A stretch of 64,000 nucleotides of DNA from Phytomonospora endophytica (GTDB taxonomy: Bacteria > Actinomycetota > Actinomycetes > Mycobacteriales > Micromonosporaceae), in contig NZ_JACHGT010000005.1 in NCBI RefSeq assembly GCF_014202425.1, positions 434,001 through 498,000 on the forward strand, given 5' to 3'. The position numbers were made by a program, and so were the translations under genes. The notes beneath the pieces are model-generated. The model was not told the origin of the DNA. It searched no databases and saw only the letters and a program-made list of their open reading frames with translations. Positions within the stretch are counted from its first letter, which is position 1. Every line of letters begins with the position of its first letter. Shown piece after piece: positions 55,740-63,068 of this stretch.

Positions 55740-57100
55740 TGCGCATCACCTGGATCCAGCCAGAGGACCTGGTTCCCCACGCGCTGGCCACCGCCCGTCT
55801 CGACGGGCACGGTGCCAGCGCCGACGCCGTCGAGCGTCGCTGGACCGCGGCCGGGGGCGCCGCGGTCCCGCCGCCCAAGGGCGCCTCGCCGGTGGAGGCC
55901 GCACCCGAGCTGCGGGCGCTGGCCGCTGTCCTGCTCGCCGAGCTGGACGCCGTGCAGGCGGCGGACCGGCCCGGCGAGCCGTCGGGCCTCGACGAGATCG
56001 CCGCCGGGTGGTCCTTCGGCGAGTCGTCCGGGCGGCCGGCGGGCACGACCCTCGACCGGCTGCACGGCGCCTGGCTGGGCCGTGCCGTCGGCTGCGTGCT
56101 CGGCAAGCCCGTCGAAGGGCTGCCGCGTGAGGGGATCGAGGAGATCCTGCGGGCCACGGACTCGTGGCCGCTGTCGGGCTACTTCACCGCCGTGGGACTG
56201 CCCTCGGACGTGGCCGCGCGGCGGCCGTGGAACCGGCGCAGCAAGGCCACCAGCCTCGCCGAGAACATCGACGGGATGCCCGAGGACGACGACCTCAACT
56301 ACCCGTTGATGGCCCTGCTCCTGCTGGAGGAGAAGGGCGGCGCGATCACCCCGGAGGCGGTGGCGCAGTCCTGGCTGGACCTGCTTCCGGCCGGGCGGAC
56401 CTTCACCGCCGAGCGGGTGGCCTACCGCAACCTGCTGTCGGGTCTCGTTCCGCCGGCGACCGCGACGACGGGAAACCCCTTCGCGGAATGGATCGGCGCG
56501 CAGATCCGCACCGACGTGTACGGGTGGGCGCATCCGGGCGACCCGGCGACGGCGGCGTCCCTGGCCTACCGGGACGCGGTCGTCAGCCACGTCCGCAACG
56601 GCGTCTACGGCGCGATGTTCGCCGCCGCGATGGGCGCGGCGGCGGTGGCATCGTCCACTGTGGACGACGTGCTCGACGCCGGGATCGGCGTGCTGCCACC
56701 GGAGTCGCGCATCGCCGTCGCGGTTCGTGAGGCCCGGGAGCTGGCGTCGTCGGAGGCGGACTGGGCGAAGGTCCTCGACGTGCTCCACGAACGGCACGGG
56801 CACCTGCACTGGGTCCACGTCGTGAACAACGCCGCACTGGTCACGGCCGCGCTGGTGCACGGGCGCGGGGACTTCGAGGCGACGATCTGCGCCACGGTGA
56901 CCGGTGGCTGGGACACCGACTCCAACGGCGCCACGGTCGGCGGGATCCTGGGCGCGCTGCTCGGGGCCGAAGCCCTGCCGGAGCGCTGGACGGCGCCCTT
57001 GCGCAACCGTCTGGCCACCTCCATCCCGGGCCTCGACGGCATCGGCTTCGACGTCCTCGCCGAGCGGACTCTCGCGCTGGTGCCGGGCAAGGCAGAGTGA
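55739..57100 (+). CDS. ADP-ribosylglycohydrolase family protein 2 (divergent paralogue)
   Basis: 453 residues from a GTG at 55739 sharing its G with the preceding TAG. An N-terminal extension of about 110 residues precedes the ARG fold: HGAWLGRAVGCVLGKPVEG, then EDDD at 182-185 in the place of the usual T-D-D-T, and GGWDTDSNGATVGGILGALLG (Asp392, Asp394) for the second metal. WVHVVNNAALVTAALVHG is the penultimate helix. The altered first metal motif means chemistry or specificity may differ from the upstream enzyme. Likely hydrolyses a related glycosidic bond. Confidence 0.9.
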   Translation: MRITWIQPEDLVPHALATARLDGHGASADAVERRWTAAGGAAVPPPKGASPVEAAPELRALAAVLLAELDAVQAADRPGEPSGLDEIAAGWSFGESSGRPAGTTLDRLHGAWLGRAVGCVLGKPVEGLPREGIEEILRATDSWPLSGYFTAVGLPSDVAARRPWNRRSKATSLAENIDGMPEDDDLNYPLMALLLLEEKGGAITPEAVAQSWLDLLPAGRTFTAERVAYRNLLSGLVPPATATTGNPFAEWIGAQIRTDVYGWAHPGDPATAASLAYRDAVVSHVRNGVYGAMFAAAMGAAAVASSTVDDVLDAGIGVLPPESRIAVAVREARELASSEADWAKVLDVLHERHGHLHWVHVVNNAALVTAALVHGRGDFEATICATVTGGWDTDSNGATVGGILGALLGAEALPERWTAPLRNRLATSIPGLDGIGFDVLAERTLALVPGKAE

Positions 57101-57105
57101 GGCGC

Positions 57106-58017
57106 ATGAGCCTTGAAGTGACCGTGGTCGGCAGCGTCAACATGGACCTCGTCGCCACCGCACCGACCCTGCCCGCGCCGGGGGAGACCGTGCTGGGGCA
57201 TGGATTCAGCACCGTTCCGGGCGGCAAGGGCGCCAATCAGGCCGTCGCCGCCGCCAGGGCCGGGGGGCGTACCGCCTTCATCGGCGCCGTCGGCTCCGAC
57301 GGCTTCGGCGCCGAGCTGCGGTCGGCGCTGGAGCTGTCCGGCCTCGACACCGACGGCCTGCGCACGGTGCCGGGCCCTTCGGGCGTCGCGCTGATCGCCG
57401 TCGACGACGCCGGTGAGAACAGCATCGTCGTGGCCCCGGGCGCCAACGGCGAGCTGAAGCACCTGACCGTGGAGGACCGCGGCCGCATCGGCGCGGCCTC
57501 GGTCCTGGTCTGCCAGCTGGAGGTGCCGCTGCTGGCCGTGCTGGAGGCGGCCCGTGCGGCCCACGACGCCGGCACCCGCGTGATCTTGAACGCCGCTCCG
57601 GCACGCGCGCTGCCGCCGGAGCTACTGTCCCTTGTAGACCTTCTGGTGGTCAACGAGGGGGAGGCCGCGATGCTGGCGAGTGTCGAGGGGGGCGATCCGG
57701 CCGAGCTGGCCGCCGCGCTCCTGACGACCGTCCCGCACGTGGTCTTGACCCTCGGCGGTGCCGGATCCCGTTACGCGGCACGTGATCGCGAGCAGGTCGC
57801 GATCGACGCGCCCAAGGTCGACGTGGTCGACACGACCGCCGCCGGGGACTCCTTCACCGGCGCCCTCGCGGTCGCCTGGGCCGAGGGCCGCGACCTGCCC
57901 GACGCCTGCCGCTGGGCGAGCGCCGCCGGGGGAGTGACCGTTCAGCGGCCCGGCGCCACCAGTGCGCTGCCCGGCCGAGCCGAGATCGACGAGTTGTACG
58001 AGGTGACCTACCGGTGA
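57106..58017 (+). CDS. PfkB-family (ribokinase-like) sugar kinase
   Basis: 303 residues from ATG 57106 (a GTG at 57097 overlapping the previous stop is equally possible). PfkB signature 1 is PGGKGANQAVAAARAGG, then FIGAVGSDGFG; signature 2 DTTAAGDSFTGAL holds the catalytic Asp. N-terminal VTVVGSVNMDLVATAPTLPAPGET is strongly ribokinase-like. It should phosphorylate ribose or another pentose/nucleoside with ATP. In this operon it would capture the sugar freed by the ADP-ribosylglycohydrolase-type enzymes. Confidence 0.93.
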   Translation: MSLEVTVVGSVNMDLVATAPTLPAPGETVLGHGFSTVPGGKGANQAVAAARAGGRTAFIGAVGSDGFGAELRSALELSGLDTDGLRTVPGPSGVALIAVDDAGENSIVVAPGANGELKHLTVEDRGRIGAASVLVCQLEVPLLAVLEAARAAHDAGTRVILNAAPARALPPELLSLVDLLVVNEGEAAMLASVEGGDPAELAAALLTTVPHVVLTLGGAGSRYAARDREQVAIDAPKVDVVDTTAAGDSFTGALAVAWAEGRDLPDACRWASAAGGVTVQRPGATSALPGRAEIDELYEVTYR

Positions 58018-60002
58018 GTTTCAATCCGTACGTTCCGCGGCCGATCGACCGTCCGGCGCGGGTGCCGCTCGACGGTACGGATCTGCGCGTCCTCGACGAC
58101 GCCAAGATCTTCGCCGTGCCGGAGGACCCCGCCGAGTGGCCGGCCTGGCGGGCCGCGCTGAGCCGGTGGCGGACGGAGGCCGTCGAGCGGATCGGTTACG
58201 ACGACGAGCTTTACGCGCGGCCCGAGTTCGACTGGGTCGCGAGCAACTACGTGGTGTGCCTGGCCTGGTTGTGGGACGAGCTGCTCTACGACCACGCCGA
58301 GGGCCGTTTCACCCCCGAGCGTTTCTGCGAGGTCGCCGAGCGCGACTTCGGTGGTTTCGACGGCGTCGTGCTCTGGCACGCCTACCCCGTCATCGGTGTC
58401 GACGACCGCAACCAGTTCGACTTCTACCGGCAGGTTCCCGAGCTGCCGGGTCTGGTGGCGGCCTTCCAGGCGCGCGGTGTGCGCGTCTTCGTGGACTACA
58501 ACCCCTGGGACGTCGGCACTCGGCGTGAGGCCGTCGACGACGTCGCCGCGGTCGCCGAGATCGTCGAGTGGCTGGGCGTCGACGGCGTCTTCCTGGACAC
58601 GATGAAGGAGGGCGGCACGGTCCTGCGCGAGGCGCTCGACGCCGTCCGTCCCGGGGTGGCCCTGGAAGGCGAGTCGCGGCTGCCGCTGGAGCGCGTGTGC
58701 GACCACCCGATGTCGTGGGCGCAGTGGTTCGCCGACAGCGAGGTCCCCGGGGTGCTGCGGTCGCGCTGGTTCGAGCCGCGCCACATGCCGCACCACACCC
58801 GCCGCTGGCACCGCGACCACTCCGGTGAGCTGCACTCGGCCTGGCTGAACGGTGCCGGGATGCTGGTGTGGGAGAGCGTCTTCGGTTCCTGGGTGGGCTG
58901 GAACGACCGCGACAAGGGTCTGCTGCGCGCCATGCGCCGGGTCTGGAACGGTTACGCGGCCTGGCTGCGCGACGGTGGCTGGACGCCCCTCGCCGACCAT
59001 CCGGGTGACGGGATCGGCGTGTACGCCTCGCGCTGGGATCACCTCGACACTCCGATGTGGACGGTCGCGAACACCGGTGCCGCGCACGACGGGCCGTGGC
59101 TGGTGACCGACGAGCGGCCCGGTCACCGCTGGTACGAGCTGACCACGGGCACCGAACTGACCCCGGTCGCGCTGGGGGACGGTCGCGTCGCGGTCGGCGG
59201 GCCGATCGAGGGGGGCGGCGTCGCCGCGGTCCTCGCCAGCCCGGTGCCGGTGATCCTGCCGGTGCACGAGACCGGTCCGGTCGACACGACCTATCCGCGG
59301 CGCTCGGCGGTGCGGACCCCCGCGCCGCGCGCGATCCGCGAGACCGTCCCCAGTGGAATGTCGGTTGTGGACGGTGGCGCGCGGGAACTGACCGTCCGCT
59401 ACCGGCTGCGGGAGACCGGCCTGTACGGCGAGGTCCCCTACGTCGACGAGTGGAAGCCGCTGCCTCCGCGCCTGCACAACACCCACCGCCTCATCCGGCC
59501 GGTGACCTTCACGCGCCACGCCATCGCCGCCCGCGAGGTCACCAACGCCGAATACGCCGACTTCCTCGCCGACACCGGCTACCGGCCCGTGCGTTCCGAG
59601 CGCCTGTGCGACCACTGGTCGGACGACCGGCCCCCGGCCGGCCGCGAGAACGAGGCGGTCACCCACGTCGACCTCGCCGACGCCCGCGCCTACGCCGCCT
59701 GGGCCGGTCTGCGCCTGCCCACCGAGGACGAGTGGCAGGCCGCCGCCGAGGACGGCCTGCTCGACCTCGACGGCCCGCGCGTGTGGAACTGGACCGAGAG
59801 CGAGCACACCGACGGGCGCACCCGCTTCGCGATCCTCAAAGGCGGCGCCGACTACGCCGCCGAAGGCTCCGACTGGTACCTCGACGGCGGCCCGCAGCCG
59901 CCCGAGGTCAGCGTGAAGTTCCTGATCCCCGGCGCCGGGCTCGCCCGCTCCTCCTCGATCGGTTTCCGTTGCGCCGCCGACCTTCCGGAGGACGCACGGT
60001 GA
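58014..60002 (+). CDS. TIM-barrel glycosidase-like / FGE-sulfatase-like fusion protein
   Basis: 662 residues, GTG at 58014 (GTGA overlap). N-terminal about 400 residues look like a TIM-barrel glycoside hydrolase: FDGVVLWHAYPVIGVDD, GVRVFVDYNPWD, VDGVFLDTMKEGG (possible catalytic Asp) and ALEGESRLPLE. A beta linker (about 370-500) leads to a C-terminal FGE/SUMF1-type domain: TRHAIAAREVTNAEYADFLADTG, WAGLRLPTEDEWQAAAE, WNWTESEHTDGRTRFAILKGG and SIGFRCAA. The two cysteines of true formylglycine enzymes are missing: the segment after LKGG reads ADYAAEGSDWYLDGG. So it is not a sulfatase activator; C-type-lectin-fold binding or another oxidase role is possible. No signal peptide: cytoplasmic. Confidence 0.8.
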   Translation: MSFNPYVPRPIDRPARVPLDGTDLRVLDDAKIFAVPEDPAEWPAWRAALSRWRTEAVERIGYDDELYARPEFDWVASNYVVCLAWLWDELLYDHAEGRFTPERFCEVAERDFGGFDGVVLWHAYPVIGVDDRNQFDFYRQVPELPGLVAAFQARGVRVFVDYNPWDVGTRREAVDDVAAVAEIVEWLGVDGVFLDTMKEGGTVLREALDAVRPGVALEGESRLPLERVCDHPMSWAQWFADSEVPGVLRSRWFEPRHMPHHTRRWHRDHSGELHSAWLNGAGMLVWESVFGSWVGWNDRDKGLLRAMRRVWNGYAAWLRDGGWTPLADHPGDGIGVYASRWDHLDTPMWTVANTGAAHDGPWLVTDERPGHRWYELTTGTELTPVALGDGRVAVGGPIEGGGVAAVLASPVPVILPVHETGPVDTTYPRRSAVRTPAPRAIRETVPSGMSVVDGGARELTVRYRLRETGLYGEVPYVDEWKPLPPRLHNTHRLIRPVTFTRHAIAAREVTNAEYADFLADTGYRPVRSERLCDHWSDDRPPAGRENEAVTHVDLADARAYAAWAGLRLPTEDEWQAAAEDGLLDLDGPRVWNWTESEHTDGRTRFAILKGGADYAAEGSDWYLDGGPQPPEVSVKFLIPGAGLARSSSIGFRCAADLPEDAR

Positions 60003-61186
60003 TCCCCGCACTCGACGGTGTCCGCGTCATCGAACTCGCCACCCTCTTCGCCGGGCCCCTCGCCGGCGCGACGCTCGCCGACTTCGGCGCCGACGTCGTC
60101 AAGGTCGAGCACCCCCGCAAACCCGACCCCTCGCGCGGGCACGGCCCGAGCAAGGACGGCGTCGGCCTGTGGTGGAAGGTCCTCGGCCGCAACAAGCGGG
60201 CGATGACCCTCGATCTGTCCACACCGGACGGTCGCGATGTGCTGCTGCGCATGGCCGCCGAGGCCGACGTCATCATCGAGAACTTCCGGCCGGGCACCCT
60301 CGAACGCTGGGGCCTGGGCTACGAGGAGCTCGCGAAGGCCAATCCGGGCCTGATCCTGACCCGCGTCACGGGTTTCGGGCAGTTCGGGCCCTACTCCGCG
60401 CGCCCCGGCTTCGGGACCCTCGCCGAGGCGATGAGCGGCTTCGCCGCCGTCACCGGCGAACCCGACGGGCCGCCGACCCTGCCGCCGTTCGGGCTCGCCG
60501 ACGGGATCGCCGCGCTGTCGACGGCGCTGGCCACGTCGATGGCCCTGAACTCCCGGCACACCACCGGACGCGGGCAGGTCGTCGACCTCGCCATCATCGA
60601 GCCGATCATGGCGCTGCTCGGGCCGCAGATCACCTGGTACACGCAGCTGGGGTACAAGCAGCCGCGCACCGGGAACCGGTCGAGCAACAACGCCCCGCGC
60701 AACACCTACCGGACCGCCGACGGGCGCTGGCTGGCCGTGTCGACGAGCGCGCAGAGCATCGCCGAGCGGGTCGTCAAGCTGGTCGGCCGCCCCGACTTCA
60801 TCGACGCCGACTGGTTCGCCACCGGCAGCGGCCGGGCCGCGCACGCCGACGAGCTCGACGCGGCGGTGTCGTCGTGGGTCGGCGCGCGCCCGGCGAGCGA
60901 GGTCGTCGCGGCCTTCGAGGACGCGCAGGCCGCCGTGGCGCCGGTGTACGAGATCGACGATGTCATCGCCGATCCGCAGTTCCAGGCGCTCGGCACCGTC
61001 CACAGTGTCCCCGACGACGAGCTCGGCGAGGTCGCCATGCAGAACGTGCTGTTCCGCATGTCGGGCACGCCCGGTGAGATCCGCTTCGCCGGGCGCCCAC
61101 ACGGGGCCGACACCGAGGCCGTCCTCGGTGAGCTCGGGCTGTCCGGCGACGAGATCGCCGAACTGCGCGAGAAGGGCGCGATATGA
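59999..61186 (+). CDS. CaiB/BaiF family (class III) CoA transferase
   Basis: 395 residues from a GTG at 59999 overlapping the previous stop. N-terminal LDGVRVIELATLFAGPLAGATLADFGADVVKVEHP, then KVLGRNKRAMTLDLSTPDGRDVLL and ENFRPGTLERWGLGYE, are signatures of class III CoA transferases such as CaiB and formyl-CoA transferase. In the nucleophile region the sequence reads VDLAIIEPIM, with Glu where formyl-CoA transferase has Asp; actinobacterial members often show this. It moves CoA between carboxylic acids. Overlaps the CitE-type gene by four bases, so product of one may feed the other. Confidence 0.92.
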   Translation: MIPALDGVRVIELATLFAGPLAGATLADFGADVVKVEHPRKPDPSRGHGPSKDGVGLWWKVLGRNKRAMTLDLSTPDGRDVLLRMAAEADVIIENFRPGTLERWGLGYEELAKANPGLILTRVTGFGQFGPYSARPGFGTLAEAMSGFAAVTGEPDGPPTLPPFGLADGIAALSTALATSMALNSRHTTGRGQVVDLAIIEPIMALLGPQITWYTQLGYKQPRTGNRSSNNAPRNTYRTADGRWLAVSTSAQSIAERVVKLVGRPDFIDADWFATGSGRAAHADELDAAVSSWVGARPASEVVAAFEDAQAAVAPVYEIDDVIADPQFQALGTVHSVPDDELGEVAMQNVLFRMSGTPGEIRFAGRPHGADTEAVLGELGLSGDEIAELREKGAI

Positions 61187-62046
61187 GCGATCCGCTGACC
61201 CTGCTCTACGTGCCGGGGGACCGGCCCGACCGCTTCGACAAGGCCGTCGAGTCCGGCGCGGACACGGTGATCCTCGACCTGGAGGACGCCGTCGCCGCGC
61301 CGCACAAGGCCTCGGCGCGTGAAGCGGTGGCGGCCTATCTGGCCAAGCCGCGCGCGGTGCCGATCCAGGTGCGCGTCAACGACTTGACCGGGCCCGACGT
61401 CGCCGCCGACCTGGCGGCCGTGGCGAACGCGCGCGGCCTGACGGGTCTGCGGCTGCCGAAGGTCGGGTCGGGCGAGCAGGTCCACGACATCGCCGCTTCG
61501 GTTGCGGCGCTGACGATCCGCGAGCCCGAACTGCACTGCCTGATCGAGTCGGCGGCCGGTGTCGAGGCCGCCCACGCGATCGCCACCGCCCACCCGTGGG
61601 TCCGCTCGGTCGGGCTCGGTGAGGCCGATCTGTCGGCCGACCTCAACGTCGCCGACGAGGCGGGGCTGACCTACGCGCGCAGCCGGATCGTCGTCGCCGC
61701 CCGCGCCGCGGGCCTGGCGCCGCCGACGATGTCGGCCTACGCCAACGTGTCCGATATGGACGGTCTGGCGGCGTCCTGCGCGCGGGGCCGCGCCCTCGGC
61801 TTCCTGGGCCGCACGGCCATCCACCCGAGGCAGCTCCCGGTGATCGCGGCGGCCTTCCGCCCCGCCGAGTCCGATGTGGACAAGGCGCGCACGCTGCTGG
61901 ACGCCCTGTCCGGCGCCGAAGCCCGCGGCTCGGGCACCGTCGTGCTCCCCGACGGCCGCTTCGCCGACCGCGCCATGATCGCCGCGGCCGAGCGGACGGT
62001 GGCGCTGGCCGAACGCCTCGCGGGGGTGCCGCGACAACGGGTTTAG
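61183..62046 (+). CDS. HpcH/HpaI aldolase/citrate lyase (CitE-like) family protein
   Basis: 287 residues, ATG at 61183. (beta/alpha)8 barrel: LLYVPGDRPDRF, VILDLEDAVAAPHKASAR (metal Glu/Asp), QVRVNDLTGPD, LRLPKVGSGEQV, HCLIESAAGVEAAHAI and GEADLSADL; C-terminal FLGRTAIHPRQLPVI. This is the CitE-like group that cleaves or forms malyl-CoA, citramalyl-CoA or related 3-hydroxyacyl-CoA thioesters with Mg2+. With the CoA transferase upstream it makes a two-step CoA activation/cleavage module. Last gene of the operon. Confidence 0.92.
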   Translation: MSDPLTLLYVPGDRPDRFDKAVESGADTVILDLEDAVAAPHKASAREAVAAYLAKPRAVPIQVRVNDLTGPDVAADLAAVANARGLTGLRLPKVGSGEQVHDIAASVAALTIREPELHCLIESAAGVEAAHAIATAHPWVRSVGLGEADLSADLNVADEAGLTYARSRIVVAARAAGLAPPTMSAYANVSDMDGLAASCARGRALGFLGRTAIHPRQLPVIAAAFRPAESDVDKARTLLDALSGAEARGSGTVVLPDGRFADRAMIAAAERTVALAERLAGVPRQRV

Positions 62047-62081
62047 GACCCCTCCCACGGCGTCGAGGGCAGCATGATCGT

Positions 62082-62912
62082 ATGCCTAGACGCCTTCGTC
62101 TGCCGGTCGTGCTGTTGACGGTGATGTGGTCGCTGGCCGCCTGTTCCCACCCGAACGGCGCGATCCAGGCCGATGCTCCGGCATCGCCGCCGGCGTCCTC
62201 CCCGCCAGGCCCGCCGCTGCCCGCCGACGGCGCCGGCCCCTACGGCCCCGGCGACTGCCTGAAGATCGACGGGCAGGCGCTCGACACCGTGGACTGTGCC
62301 GTCGGGCACGAGTACCAGGTCATGCTCTCGCAGGAGTTCGCCGGCGACGCCGACGCGTACCTGCCCGACGTCACGGTCTACCGCCCGGTCTGCACCGCCG
62401 CGCTGCCGGTGTTCCTCGGCAGCCCCGACGCCGAGGCGAGCAGGCTGGAGACGCTCAGCTACCTGGCCGGAGAGGCCGAATGGAAGGCGGGGAACCGCTG
62501 GTTCGCCTGCCTCATCGCCGAACGTGGCCCCGACGACAAGCCCGTCCCCCGCACCGGCACCCTCGCCGGCGCACTCGCCGCGGGCCTCGGCGAGCTCCGC
62601 CGCTGCCTCGTCGACGAACCGGCCACGAAGGACGCGACGGTCACCGTGCCCTGCGACCGTCCACATCGGAGTGAAGCGGTCCCGGGCGTCCTCGTGCTCG
62701 GCTCCCCGGCCGATCCGGCTCCCGGCATCCCCGAGATGGCCGACCGCGCCGTCGACCACTGCGAAGCGAGGGTCGCCGCATATCTGGGCGACGAACGCGA
62801 AGGGGTCACAGCCGCCGCGGACCTACCGCTACCGGACCTGTGGCCCAACGGCAGCAATCGGGCGGTGTGTTACGCGGTCACGGAGGAGGCGGTGACGGGG
62901 ACGCTCGTGTGA
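62082..62912 (+). CDS. Septum-formation family lipoprotein
   Basis: 276 residues, ATG at 62082. Lipoprotein signal ends MWSLAAC (Cys21), then a Pro/Ala linker. Two similar extracytoplasmic modules follow: GDCLKIDGQALDTVDCAVGHEYQVML, then CTAALPVFLG and WKAGNRWFACLIAE; second, RCLVDEPATKDATVTVPCDRPHRSEAV and NGSNRAVCYAVTEE. Paired cysteines and the C-x-H-E pattern match the actinobacterial Septum_form (DUF) proteins, many of which are anchored near the division site. Exact function unsettled. Confidence 0.85.
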   Translation: MPRRLRLPVVLLTVMWSLAACSHPNGAIQADAPASPPASSPPGPPLPADGAGPYGPGDCLKIDGQALDTVDCAVGHEYQVMLSQEFAGDADAYLPDVTVYRPVCTAALPVFLGSPDAEASRLETLSYLAGEAEWKAGNRWFACLIAERGPDDKPVPRTGTLAGALAAGLGELRRCLVDEPATKDATVTVPCDRPHRSEAVPGVLVLGSPADPAPGIPEMADRAVDHCEARVAAYLGDEREGVTAAADLPLPDLWPNGSNRAVCYAVTEEAVTGTLV

Positions 62913-63035
62913 CCTGGATGAGAAGCCCCGGCGAGCCCCCCGACCGCACCCGCACACACGGCGCCTGCCCGCGCAGCCCGGTCATGGAGGCCTTCGACGG
63001 TGGCCGAGGAGAACGCCTTGAGCGAACCGTGAGGC

Positions 63036-63063
63036 GGGCGCCCGGCCCCGAGACCGGGCGCCC
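63036..63063. terminator. Bidirectional terminator
   Basis: Perfect 10-bp stem GGGCGCCCGG / CCGGGCGCCC with an 8-nt loop, between the convergent lipoprotein gene (stop 62912) and the nuclease gene (stop 63069). Confidence 0.88.
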
Positions 63064-63068
63064 ACCAC

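Noticed and set aside
58014-60002. Formylglycine-generating enzyme (sulfatase activation)
   Set aside because: Copper-binding cysteines are absent and no sulfatase gene is in the operon.
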